Below are positions 1 through 7,086 of a stretch of 19,225 nt of DNA, piece after piece (position 1 is the stretch's first letter; the number at the start of each line of letters is the position of its first letter). The translations under genes were made by a program, and so were the position numbers. A model generated the notes under the pieces. That model was not told where the DNA came from, ran no database searches, and was given only the letters and a program-made list of their open reading frames with translations. The DNA lies in contig JADFKG010000020.1 of NCBI GenBank assembly GCA_022565075.1, forward strand, positions 1-19,225, written 5' to 3'. The stretch is from Chloroflexota bacterium (GTDB lineage Bacteria; Chloroflexota; Dehalococcoidia; SM23-28-2; RBG-16-64-32).

Positions 1-93
1 CGCCGCCTCTGCCGCGCCCAGCGCCCGCTCTGCACCGAGTGCCCGCTTCTGGAGGGCTGTCCGGCGGGTCAGGGGTTCGTGGGGGCGCAATGA
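1..93 (+). CDS. nth: Endonuclease III, C-terminal end (partial)
   Basis: Only the last 30 codons lie in the window, read in frame 1 and ending in TGA at 91-93. They contain cysteines spaced C-x6-C-x2-C-x5-C (codons 4, 11, 14 and 20), followed by a short tail. That spacing is the signature of the [4Fe-4S] cluster at the C-terminus of endonuclease III, a DNA glycosylase/AP lyase that removes oxidised pyrimidines in base excision repair. The catalytic helix-hairpin-helix part is upstream of the window and cannot be checked; MutY shares a similar cluster, so a MutY-type glycosylase is the alternative, although MutY normally carries a further domain after the cluster. The stop overlaps the next start (ATGA), so the two genes are probably translationally coupled. 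Confidence 0.82.
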   Translation, partial: RRLCRAQRPLCTECPLLEGCPAGQGFVGAQ

Positions 94-284
94 TCGTCCT
101 GTGGGCGGTTCTCGCGGCCCTTCTCTTTCTGCTGGGCGCCGTGTTCGCGCTGAACGCAGCCGGCTCGGCTATCAGGCGACGTCACGCCTTATCTCCGCGC
201 GGGCTGCCCTTTGTAGCGGCGGCTGCGGTCTCGGGCCTGGCTTTTTCGGGCGGCGTGTTGGTGGTGGTCTTCGGTATCGTCTGA
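90..284 (+). CDS. Small two-helix membrane protein, function unknown
   Basis: This 64-residue protein starts at the ATG that overlaps the nth stop codon (ATGA at 90-93). An in-frame ATG at 39 lies inside the nth reading frame and is less likely. Residues 1-23 are a strongly hydrophobic helix (MIVLWAVLAALLFLLGAVF), then comes a basic loop with an RRRH segment near residues 28-31, and a second hydrophobic stretch covers roughly residues 38-64. The positive loop between two helices suggests both ends lie outside, with the loop in the cytoplasm. No family is recognised. Coupling to nth is all the context says; it may be a conserved hypothetical of the lineage. Confidence 0.6.
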   Translation: MIVLWAVLAALLFLLGAVFALNAAGSAIRRRHALSPRGLPFVAAAAVSGLAFSGGVLVVVFGIV

Positions 285-316
285 CCCGGTCAGTCTTTGA
301 GACGATCAGGTGCGAC

Positions 317-348
317 CATCTGGAAGGTGTGCCCCGCCTCGCCAGATG
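317..348. terminator. Hairpin between convergent genes, possible bidirectional terminator
   Basis: The outer arms CATCTGG (317-323) and CCAGATG (342-348) are perfectly complementary. The inner arms AGGTG (325-329) and CGCCT (335-339) add five pairs, one of them G-U, separated from the outer stem by a small internal loop. It sits between the stop of the + strand membrane gene and the stop of the minus-strand NTF2-like gene, where a shared terminator would be expected. There is no T-run on either side, so factor-independent termination is uncertain. The rest of 285-378 shows nothing else. Confidence 0.4.
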
Positions 349-378
349 CGGGCCGGCGTAGCGTCAGGCTAGAACGCG

Positions 379-732
379 CTAGGACTTTGGAGTGGTCTTG
401 ACCGCGAACGTCTGAGCCACGATTTTTCCGTCGCGGATCAAAAACGTGTCGGTCCCCAGCTCGTAAGTGTTGTCCGCAGTTTCCGCTGACCACCTGATGT
501 AGGCGATCTCGCCATCAACAACCTGCTGATCCATGCTGAAGGTCATGCCCGGCTTGGCGAACTCGGCAAAGAGCGTGGAGAAGAATGCCGACATCTCCTC
601 TCGGCTGCGGTGGACGCCAGCTGGCTCAATGATGATCGATCCACTCGTGTAGTCCTCCAGGATACCGTCCAGGTCTCCCGTCCCGAAGGCCTGGAGGTGA
701 TGGTCCAGGACTTGCTGTGTCGACGCTGCCAT
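379..732 (-). CDS. NTF2/SnoaL-like family protein
   Basis: This 117-residue protein has the outline of a small single-domain NTF2-like fold: an N-terminal helix with HHLQAF and GDLDGILEDY (about residues 11-28), a helix with SREEMSAFF, then beta strands including IAYIRWSAE and a C-terminal TFLIRDGKIVAQTFAV. Members of the SnoaL/DUF4440-like groups are small cone-shaped proteins that may be enzymes or ligand-binding domains, so the specific role cannot be named. The start is supported by an AGGGAG ribosome-binding site about eight bases upstream on the minus strand. It is monocistronic, convergent with the membrane gene and divergent from the arg operon. No promoter is confidently seen in front of it. 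Confidence 0.75.
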   Translation of the reverse strand: MAASTQQVLDHHLQAFGTGDLDGILEDYTSGSIIIEPAGVHRSREEMSAFFSTLFAEFAKPGMTFSMDQQVVDGEIAYIRWSAETADNTYELGTDTFLIRDGKIVAQTFAVKTTPKS

Positions 733-883
733 TGGGCTGCTCCCTCTAGTTTTGACGTGCCTTGATGATTAGCAGAATCCTACCAGACCAAGTGACTATA
801 TGGCGCTCTTGCGCTGTGCGATTACGCCTCTCCTCTTCGTCGGTACATCCGTGGACTTGGCCCAAGACTTTTCCCAGCTCCGC

Positions 884-913
884 TTGACACCCGCGCCGTC
901 CCGCCCGTAACAT
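884..913 (+). promoter_or_regulatory. Sigma-70-type promoter of the arg operon leader
   Basis: A perfect -35 box TTGACA (884-889) is followed, after an 18-base spacer, by the -10 box TAACAT (908-913). Transcription would start around 919-923, giving a leader of about 160 bases before argC. It is the only strong + strand promoter I see between the minus-strand NTF2-like gene and argC. No ArgR-type operator (AT-rich palindrome with TGAAT/ATTCA halves) is visible. The stretch 733-883 upstream shows no other feature I can support. Confidence 0.75.
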
Positions 914-922
914 CGCTCCATC

Positions 923-997
923 ATGTTCCTCGCGCCTGAGAGCCGCGCTCGACGACCGCGACCCGTTAGTGGGGCGGTCTCGCACGTCTTTCGATAG
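923..997 (+). CDS. Arginine-rich leader peptide upstream of argC
   Basis: A 24-codon ORF runs from ATG at 923 to TAG at 995-997. Five of its residues are Arg, four of them packed as R8-A-R10-R11-P-R13, with a last one at position 24. Four of the five Arg codons are CGA, whereas argC uses CGA for only 2 of its 13 arginines. The ATG lies nine bases after the -10 box, so the mRNA would be leaderless or nearly so, and no Shine-Dalgarno is expected. The ORF lies wholly between the promoter and the terminator that precedes argC, the position of a classical attenuator leader peptide. Translation is inferred, not shown; a chance Arg-rich frame in GC-rich DNA is the alternative, made less likely by the matching RNA structures. 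Confidence 0.65.
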   Translation: MFLAPESRARRPRPVSGAVSHVFR

Positions 998-1063
998 CGA
1001 GAACAGACGCTAGCTGCAAGGCAGTTCGTAAAGCCCCACCGCTGATCAGTGGTGGGGGTTTTT
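950..1063 (+). promoter_or_regulatory. Candidate arginine-responsive transcription attenuator
   Basis: Alternative pairings are visible. Hairpin 1:2 joins 950-959 with 974-982 (CGA and GACCGC with GCGGTC and TCG, one bulged base), and its 5' arm is made of the leader's Arg codons. Segment GTGGGGC (969-975) is exactly complementary to GCCCCAC (1033-1039), which includes most of the 5' arm of the terminator; this is the candidate antiterminator. A ribosome stalled at the Arg codons 944-955 would open 1:2 and leave 969-975 free. Completed translation would let 1:2 and the terminator form. The two early structures share only two bases plus the loop, so how exclusive they are is an inference. A small hairpin at 1012-1026 lies in between. 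Confidence 0.6.
1034..1063 (+). terminator. Intrinsic terminator between promoter and argC
   Basis: The inverted repeat CCCCACCGCT (1034-1043) with AGTGGTGGGG (1048-1057) forms a ten-pair stem with one G-U pair and a GATC tetraloop. It is followed by G and then TTTTT (1059-1063). This is a strong factor-independent terminator on the + strand, ending only 19 bases before the argC start codon. Because the upstream gene is on the other strand, the transcript it would stop is the one made from the 884-913 promoter, which marks it as an attenuator rather than an end-of-gene terminator. Confidence 0.85.
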
Positions 1064-1082
1064 CATTTCTGGAGAAGCAACA

Positions 1083-2141
1083 ATGGTCAAAGTCGGAATC
1101 ATCAACGTGACGGGGTACGCAGGCGCCGAACTCGCGCGCCTGCTGTACAACCATCCCGAGGCGGACGTCGTCTCCGTCACGGGCCGCAGCGAGGCCGGCA
1201 AGAAGCTCGCCGACGTCTTCCCGCACCTCGCCTCCTACGACCTGACGATCGAGCCTGAGCTGAGCGGGAGCGTCGACTTCGCGTTCTCCGCGCTGCCGCA
1301 CGCCGCCAGCGCCGAGGCCTGCGCGCCGCTCGTCCGCGCCGGCTTGCCGGTCGTCGACCTCAGCGCCGACTTTCGGCTCCACGACGCGGCGGTCTACAGC
1401 GAATGGTACGGCGGCGAGCACCCGGCGCAGGACCTGCTCCCGGACGCCGTCTACGGCCTGCCGGAGCTTCACCGCGAGGCGATCAAGGGCGCGAAGGCCG
1501 ACGGCTCCATAGGACTCGTCGCCAACCCCGGCTGCTACCCTGAGAGCGCGATCCTGGCGCTCGCGCCCGCCGTCAAGGCCGGGATCATCGGCCCGGAGAT
1601 CATCGTCGACTCCAAGTCGGGCGTTTCCGGCGCCGGGCGCGGCCTGCAGCAGAACTTGCTCCTGGCCGAGGCCGGCGAGAGCGTATCAGCGTACGGCCTC
1701 GACGGTCACCGCCACTGGCCGGAGATCCACCAGGAACTGGCGGCGATCTGGCCTGAGGGGTCGGCGCCGAAGATCACGTTCACGCCGCACCTGATCCCGA
1801 TGACGCGCGGCATCCTGACGACCGCCTACGCGCCGCTCATGCCCGGCGCGGTTCCGGACGGCGACGCCGGCAAGTCGGCCGTGCGCGAGGTATACGAGCA
1901 GTTCTACGCCGACGAGCCGTTTGTGCGCGTCGCCGCCTCGCCGCCGGCTACCAAGCAGACGCGAGGCAACAACATGTGCCTCGTCTACCCGACGGTGGAC
2001 GTGCGAACCGGCCGTCTCGTCGTCGTGAGTGTCCTCGACAACCTGGTCAAGGGTGCGGCGGGACAGGCGATCCAGAACATGAACCTGATGCTGGGCATGC
2101 CCGAGACGACAGCGCTCGACATGCCCGCTGTTTACCCGTAG
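1083..2141 (+). CDS. argC: N-acetyl-gamma-glutamyl-phosphate reductase
   Basis: This enzyme reduces N-acetylglutamyl phosphate to the semialdehyde with NADPH, the third step of arginine synthesis. The 352 residues match the usual type 1 ArgC length. The N-terminal nucleotide-binding loop reads NVTGYAGAEL (8-17), the first Gly of the common GATGYxGxEL being Asn here. The catalytic cysteine is C151 in ANPGCYPES, and the conserved HRHWPEI block (209-215) supplies the histidine. A GGAGAA ribosome-binding site (1071-1076) stands six bases before the ATG, just after the attenuator terminator. It is the first gene of a same-strand argCJBDG cluster, and expression of the whole run probably depends on readthrough of that terminator. 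Confidence 0.97.
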   Translation: MVKVGIINVTGYAGAELARLLYNHPEADVVSVTGRSEAGKKLADVFPHLASYDLTIEPELSGSVDFAFSALPHAASAEACAPLVRAGLPVVDLSADFRLHDAAVYSEWYGGEHPAQDLLPDAVYGLPELHREAIKGAKADGSIGLVANPGCYPESAILALAPAVKAGIIGPEIIVDSKSGVSGAGRGLQQNLLLAEAGESVSAYGLDGHRHWPEIHQELAAIWPEGSAPKITFTPHLIPMTRGILTTAYAPLMPGAVPDGDAGKSAVREVYEQFYADEPFVRVAASPPATKQTRGNNMCLVYPTVDVRTGRLVVVSVLDNLVKGAAGQAIQNMNLMLGMPETTALDMPAVYP

Positions 2142-2178
2142 GGGTGTACCCGTAACGGGGTCCGATATGGAGGAAGAG

Positions 2179-3414
2179 ATGGTTACAGCAGACACAAAGG
2201 AAACAAAGATCGAGATCGTGCAGGGCGGCGGCATCACGTCGCCGCAAGGCTTCACGGCTGGCGGCGTCCACGTCGGCATGCGCCACGACTGGACGAAGCT
2301 GGACTTCGGCCTCGTCTACTCAGAGACGCCGTGCACGACGGCCGCCGTCTACACGAGCAACACGCTGAAGGCGGCGCCGCTGCTCCTCACGCGGGAGCAC
2401 TTGACGGACGGTAAGGCGCAGGCGATTGTCGCCAACTCTGGCTGCGCCAACGCCGCCACCGGGAAGCCGGGTGCCGAGAATGCGGTCACGATGGCGAAGC
2501 TTGCCGCCGACAAGCTCGGGGTCGAGCCGGCGGACGTCGTCGTCGCCTCTACCGGCGTCATCGGCACGCAGCTGCCGATGGACCGCGTCGCGAAGGGCGT
2601 GGCGGAGACGAAGCTGACCGGTGACGGTGGCGACGACTTTGCGGTGTCGATCATGACGACCGATACGGTGAAGAAGCAGATCGCCGTCAGCTTCGGCGGC
2701 TGGACGATCGGCGCTGCCTGCAAAGGCGTTGGCATGATCCACCCGAACATGGCGACGATGCTCTGTTTCATGACCACCGACGCTCCCGTTGAGGAAGCGT
2801 TCCTCTCGTCGGCGCTGAAGGAGGCGGTGGACGTCTCGTTCAACATGGTCGACATCGACAACGACACGAGCACCAACGACATGGCGATCGTCCTCGCCAA
2901 CGGCCTCGCCGGCGGCGACACGATCACCGCTGGGCAGCCGCAGGCGGAGGCGTTCCAGAAGGCCCTCACGCTCGTCTGCACGAGCATGGCGCGGATGATG
3001 GTGAGCGACGCCGAGGGTGGCACGAAGCTGATCGAGACCAAGGTCGAGGGCGCGGCGAGCCCGGCCGACGCCCGCAAGGCGGCCCGCGAAGTCGTGACGT
3101 CGATCGGCGTCAAGACCGCGATCTACGGCGAGGACGCCAACTGGGGCCGCATCCTGGCGGCGATCGGCAACAGCGGCGCTGCCTGGTCCGAGCCAAAGAC
3201 CGCGCTCTACCTGCGCCACCCGGACGGCGGCGAGATCTGCCTCTACCGTGACGGTGCTCCCCAGGAATACGACGAGGCCGCGGCCAAGGCCTGCCTCGCG
3301 CCGGCCGAGGTGCTGGTGCGCATCGATCTCGGCCAGGGCACGGGCGAGGCGACGGCCTGGGGCTCCGACCTCACCGAGGAGTTCGTGCGGCTGAACAGCA
3401 TGTACACCACGTAG
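2179..3414 (+). CDS. argJ: Glutamate N-acetyltransferase / ornithine acetyltransferase
   Basis: ArgJ moves the acetyl group from acetylornithine back to glutamate, releasing ornithine; bifunctional members also use acetyl-CoA. It is an N-terminal-nucleophile enzyme that cuts itself. The cleavage motif is present as GMIHPNMATML, with Thr193 (counted from this start) the expected nucleophile after Ala192. The 411-residue length is typical. An in-frame ATG at 2167 would add four residues, but GGAGG at 2169-2173 lies five bases before the ATG at 2179, so the later start is preferred. Whether it is monofunctional or bifunctional cannot be read from sequence; no argA or argE is present in the window, so acetyl recycling is the likely route. 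Confidence 0.96.
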   Translation: MVTADTKETKIEIVQGGGITSPQGFTAGGVHVGMRHDWTKLDFGLVYSETPCTTAAVYTSNTLKAAPLLLTREHLTDGKAQAIVANSGCANAATGKPGAENAVTMAKLAADKLGVEPADVVVASTGVIGTQLPMDRVAKGVAETKLTGDGGDDFAVSIMTTDTVKKQIAVSFGGWTIGAACKGVGMIHPNMATMLCFMTTDAPVEEAFLSSALKEAVDVSFNMVDIDNDTSTNDMAIVLANGLAGGDTITAGQPQAEAFQKALTLVCTSMARMMVSDAEGGTKLIETKVEGAASPADARKAAREVVTSIGVKTAIYGEDANWGRILAAIGNSGAAWSEPKTALYLRHPDGGEICLYRDGAPQEYDEAAAKACLAPAEVLVRIDLGQGTGEATAWGSDLTEEFVRLNSMYTT

Positions 3415-3419
3415 CGATC

Positions 3420-4199
3420 ATGACGGACATTATCGTCGCCAAGATCGGCGGCTCGACGCTCGGGGACCACGACACGACGCTCGCCGACGTGGCGGAGCTG
3501 GCACGCCGTGGCGCGCGGCCCGTGATCGTCCACGGCGGCGGCGCGCTGATCAGCGAATGGCTGGAGCGCCTCGGCGTGCCGACGAAGTTCGAGAAGGGGC
3601 TGCGCGTCACCGACGCCGCCTCGCTCGACGTCGTCGTTGGCGTGCTCTGCGGGCTCGTGAACAAGCGGCTCGTCGCGGAGCTAGAGGGCCACGGCGCCTC
3701 CGCGATCGGGCTTTCCGGTGCTGACGGCGGCCTTTTGCAGGCGTCCGTGCGCGATCCGGCGCTTGGCTTCGTCGGCGAGATAAGGACGGTCGATCCGACG
3801 CCCGTCCTGCGGATCATCGAGGCCGGCGCTGTGCCGGTGATCGCGCCCGTCGGCATCGAGTACAAGGACGGTCGCGCGACGGGCCAGCTGCTCAACATCA
3901 ACGCCGATACGGCCGCCGGTGCGATTGCTGCGGCCGTCGGTGCGAGTGCGCTGGCGTTCCTCACGGACGTCCCCGGCGTCAAGTCCGGCGAGCGCGTCCT
4001 GGAGTCGCTCTCGGCGGCGGAGGCGCACGAACTCACCGGCACGGGCGTCATCGAAGGCGGTATGATTCCCAAGGTCGAAGCCTGCCTGCAGGCCGCGGCC
4101 GCCGGCAGCCGCGCCGTCATCGTCGACGGCCGTCAAGAGCACGCGCTCATCGGCGTCGCCGAGGGCGCGCAGGCCGGGACAAGGGTGGGCCAGGAGTGA
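3420..4199 (+). CDS. argB: Acetylglutamate kinase
   Basis: It phosphorylates N-acetylglutamate, the second step of the pathway. The 259-residue amino-acid-kinase fold has K8 and the glycine loop KIGGSTL (8-14), VHGGGALIS (38-45), GLRVTD with R62 (60-65), LLNINAD (157-163) and MIPKVEA near 212. The protein begins directly at the first strand and lacks the extra N-terminal helix found in arginine-inhibited acetylglutamate kinases, so it resembles the short, arginine-insensitive E. coli type. There is no clear ribosome-binding site before the ATG; it starts six bases after the argJ stop and is probably coupled to it. Its TGA stop overlaps the ribosome-binding region of argD. Confidence 0.96.
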   Translation: MTDIIVAKIGGSTLGDHDTTLADVAELARRGARPVIVHGGGALISEWLERLGVPTKFEKGLRVTDAASLDVVVGVLCGLVNKRLVAELEGHGASAIGLSGADGGLLQASVRDPALGFVGEIRTVDPTPVLRIIEAGAVPVIAPVGIEYKDGRATGQLLNINADTAAGAIAAAVGASALAFLTDVPGVKSGERVLESLSAAEAHELTGTGVIEGGMIPKVEACLQAAAAGSRAVIVDGRQEHALIGVAEGAQAGTRVGQE

Positions 4200-4201
4200 A
4201 C

Positions 4202-5401
4202 ATGCAGACCGAAAACTGGATCGAGATCGAGCACAAATACTACCTGCAAACGGCGAAACGGTTTCCGGTCGTGCTCGAACGCGGCGAAGGCACCATCGTC
4301 TGGGACAGCGACGGCAAGCAGTACCTCGACTTCGTCGGCGGCATCGCCGTCACCAGCCTCGGCCACGCCAACCCCATCATCGTTGAGGCGCTGACGAGGC
4401 AGGCGCAGAAGCTCATCACGGTCTCCAACCTGTACTACACCGTGCCTCAGCTCAAGCTGGCGAAACTGCTCTGCGAGAGCAGCGGTATGGACAAGGCGTT
4501 CTTCTGCAACAGCGGCGCCGAGGCCGTCGAGGGGCTGATCAAGCTCGCCCGCAAGTGGGGCAAGGTGAAGCGCGACGGCGCCTACGAGATCATCGTCGCC
4601 GACGACGCGTTCCATGGCCGCACGCTGGCAACGGTCGCCGCCTCGGCCAACGAGCTCTATCGCGCGCCGTTCACGCCGCTGCCCGAGGGCTTCGTCCGTG
4701 TCCCCTACAACGACGTCGAAGCGATCAAGGCCGCGACGACCGGCAAGACCGTCGCTGTGCTCCTCGAGCCGTTGCAGGGTGAGGGCGGCGTCAACGTCCC
4801 GGACGACGACTACCTGCCCGCGGTCCGTAGCTGGTGCGACGAGGCGGGCATCCTGCTCCTCCTCGACGAGGTGCAGACCGGCGCCGGCCGCACGGGCAAG
4901 ATGTTCTGCTTTCAGCACTACGGCATCGAGCCCGACGCGCTGGCAGTGGCCAAGGCGCTCGCCGGCGGTGTTGCGATCGGCGCATTCCTGACGAAGGACA
5001 GCGCCGCTCTCCTGGGCCCCGGCGAGCACGGAACGACGTTCGGCGGCAACGCCCTGGCCTGCGAGGTCGGGTACTCCGTGCTCAAGTACATGATCGACAA
5101 CGACTTGCCGGCGCAGGTGACGAAGCGCGGCGAACACCTGGAGCGCCGCCTCATCTCGCTCGCCAACCGACAGCCGATGGTCACCGAGGTGCGCGGCAAG
5201 GGCCTGATCTGGGCGATCGAGCTGGACCGCCCGGCCTCGGAGGCCGCCGTCAACCGCTGCCTTGAGGAAGGGCTCCTCATCAACGGCGTCAAGCCGACGG
5301 CGTTGCGCTTCGTGCCGCCCTTCACCGTGAGCGAAGAAGAGCTGGACCGCGCCGTCGACATCGTCGAGCGCGTGCTGCGCGAGATATCCGAGGAGAAGTA
5401 A
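4202..5401 (+). CDS. argD: Acetylornithine aminotransferase
   Basis: A class III PLP aminotransferase that converts N-acetylglutamate semialdehyde to acetylornithine. Visible features are NSGAEAVEGLIKLARK (phosphate-binding and substrate region, about 103-118), DDAFHGRT (134-141), the PLP-pyridine aspartate in LLLDEVQTGAGRTG (D222) and the Schiff-base lysine in VAKALAGG (K251). At 399 residues it has normal length. A GTG at 4196 is also in frame, but the AGGAG at 4192-4196 lies five bases before the ATG at 4202, which makes the ATG the likely start. Related enzymes act on ornithine, GABA or LysW-linked substrates; the argCJB context supports acetylornithine. Its TAA overlaps the argG ATG by one base. 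Confidence 0.94.
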   Translation: MQTENWIEIEHKYYLQTAKRFPVVLERGEGTIVWDSDGKQYLDFVGGIAVTSLGHANPIIVEALTRQAQKLITVSNLYYTVPQLKLAKLLCESSGMDKAFFCNSGAEAVEGLIKLARKWGKVKRDGAYEIIVADDAFHGRTLATVAASANELYRAPFTPLPEGFVRVPYNDVEAIKAATTGKTVAVLLEPLQGEGGVNVPDDDYLPAVRSWCDEAGILLLLDEVQTGAGRTGKMFCFQHYGIEPDALAVAKALAGGVAIGAFLTKDSAALLGPGEHGTTFGGNALACEVGYSVLKYMIDNDLPAQVTKRGEHLERRLISLANRQPMVTEVRGKGLIWAIELDRPASEAAVNRCLEEGLLINGVKPTALRFVPPFTVSEEELDRAVDIVERVLREISEEK

Positions 5402-6609
5402 TGGCTGAGAAGATCATTCTGGCGTACTCCGGCGGGCTGGATACGGCCGTCGCTATACGCTGGCTCAAGGAAGAGAAGGGGTACGACGTCGTCGCGTTGA
5501 CCGTCGATGTGGGCATGGACCGCCAGCGCGAAGAGCTGCAGTCGCGGGCGATGGCCGCCGGCGCTGCCAGCTTCGAGTGGAGCGACGTGCAGGACGAGTT
5601 CGTGCGGCACTTCGTCTTTCCGGCGGTGATGGCCGGCGCGCAGTACCAGGGCGTCTACCCGCTGGCCACCGCCCTCTCCCGGCCGCTGATCGCGCGCGAG
5701 ATGGTCGCGGCCGCCCGCCGCGAGGGCGCCACCGCCGTCGCGCACGGCTGCACCGCCAAGGGCAACGACCAGGTGCGCCTCGACGTCTCCGTGCAGGCGC
5801 TGGCGCCCGACCTGGCGATCGTCGCGCCGCTGCGTGAGTGGGCGATGGACCGCGAGTCCGAGATCGACTACGCGCACGAGCACAACATCCCGATCAGCGT
5901 CACCAAGAAGAGCCCTTACAGCATCGACGAGAACCTCTACGGCCGCAGCATCGAGACCGGCCCGCTCGAGGACCCGTGGACGGAGCCCCCGGACGACGTC
6001 TGGCTCTGGACGAAGTCTCCCGCCGACGCTCCGGACGAAGCGACTTATCTGGAGATTGGCTTCGAGCGGGGCGTGCCGACGACTCTCGATGGCAAGGCGA
6101 CCGATCCCGTGGATCTGATCAACTCTCTGAACAAGATCGCCGGCGAGCACGGCGTCGGGCGCATCGATACGATCGAGGACCGCCTCGTCGGCATCAAGTC
6201 GCGTGAGGTCTACGAAGCGCCGGCCGGCGTCACGCTACTGGCCGCCCACGGAGCCGTAGAGTCGCTCGTCCTCTCCAAAGAGCAGCGCCGCTTCAAGGCG
6301 CAGGTCGCTCAGGAGTATGCGGACCTCGTCTATAACGGGCTCTGGTACAGCACGCACCATCAGGACCTGCAGGCCTACATCCAGAGTACGCAGCGCTACG
6401 TCACCGGTACGGCGCGTCTCAAGCTGCACAAGGGCACTGTCACCGTCGTCGGCCGCAAGTCGCCGCGGAGCCTGTACGACTTTGCGCTGGCCACGTACGA
6501 TAAAGGCGACGAGTTCGACCGCACGGCCGCCGTCGGCTTCATCAACATCTGGGGCCTGCCGGTGAAGGTGCAGTCGCAGGTGCAGCCGATGGAGGAGTTC
6601 AAGGAATGA
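5401..6609 (+). CDS. argG: Argininosuccinate synthase
   Basis: It joins citrulline and aspartate with ATP to give argininosuccinate. The PP-loop ATPase motif is at AYSGGLDTAVAI (8-19); the residue after DT is Ala where many homologues have Ser. Further hallmarks are AHGCTAKGNDQVR (about 117-129), SPYSIDENLYGRSIETGPLEDP (about 176-197) and the synthase-domain segment SLVLSKEQRRFK. The 402-residue length is standard. AGGAG (5391-5395) five bases upstream fixes the start, which overlaps argD by one base (TAATG). There is no argF between argD and argG, so citrulline must come from a carbamoyltransferase encoded elsewhere. The stop overlaps the next start (ATGA). Confidence 0.97.
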   Translation: MAEKIILAYSGGLDTAVAIRWLKEEKGYDVVALTVDVGMDRQREELQSRAMAAGAASFEWSDVQDEFVRHFVFPAVMAGAQYQGVYPLATALSRPLIAREMVAAARREGATAVAHGCTAKGNDQVRLDVSVQALAPDLAIVAPLREWAMDRESEIDYAHEHNIPISVTKKSPYSIDENLYGRSIETGPLEDPWTEPPDDVWLWTKSPADAPDEATYLEIGFERGVPTTLDGKATDPVDLINSLNKIAGEHGVGRIDTIEDRLVGIKSREVYEAPAGVTLLAAHGAVESLVLSKEQRRFKAQVAQEYADLVYNGLWYSTHHQDLQAYIQSTQRYVTGTARLKLHKGTVTVVGRKSPRSLYDFALATYDKGDEFDRTAAVGFINIWGLPVKVQSQVQPMEEFKE

Positions 6610-7070
6610 GCGGCGAAGTCCTGCACATACACGTTGCTCCCACCGCCGAAGCGTCTCCCAAGCCCGTGAGTTCGGTCCGCGCGGAGGCCGGGCGCGGCCT
6701 CGAAGGCGATCGCTACTACGCTCGCAGCGGCACGTACTCCGAGACGGGCGGCCCCGGACGCGAGGTCACCCTCATCGCCAGCGAGGCGATCGAAGCTCTG
6801 GAGGCCGAGTTCGGCGTGAAGCTGGCACCGGGGCAGTCGCGACGCAACATCACAACGCTCGGCATCGACCTGAACGACTTCGTGGACAAGGAGCTTCGGG
6901 TGGGCGAGGCCGTGCTCCGCGGGGTGAGGCTGTGCGAGCCGTGTGATCACCTCGAGGGTCTCGTCGGGCAGGCGGACACGATGCGCGGTCTCGTGCACCG
7001 GGGCGGCCTGCGCTGCGACATCGTCTCCGGCGGTATCATTCGCGTCGGCGACGAAATCACGCCTGCCTGA
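6606..7070 (+). CDS. MOSC domain-containing protein
   Basis: This 154-residue protein consists almost entirely of a MOSC domain, the fold found at the C-terminus of molybdenum cofactor sulfurases and in YiiM-like proteins. Seen are the early GLEGDRYY (31-38), GREVTLIASEAIEAL (51-65), SRRNITTLGIDLN (78-90) and the conserved cysteine in VRLCEPCDHLEG (C110, with C113 also present). Stand-alone MOSC proteins are thought to carry or transfer molybdenum cofactor or sulfur-related groups, but the substrate here is unknown. It overlaps the argG stop by four bases (ATGA), so it is co-translated with the arginine operon although it has no known role in it. Confidence 0.85.
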   Translation: MSGEVLHIHVAPTAEASPKPVSSVRAEAGRGLEGDRYYARSGTYSETGGPGREVTLIASEAIEALEAEFGVKLAPGQSRRNITTLGIDLNDFVDKELRVGEAVLRGVRLCEPCDHLEGLVGQADTMRGLVHRGGLRCDIVSGGIIRVGDEITPA

Positions 7071-7086
7071 TCTCGCGGCGCGCCCG

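Noticed and set aside
923..1063. T-box riboswitch or ArgR operator as the argC regulator
   Set aside because: No T-box sequence of the conserved type pairing with tRNA acceptor ends is seen, and the leader of about 160 bases is short for one. No AT-rich palindromic ARG box is found near the promoter. The leader ORF explains the terminator better.
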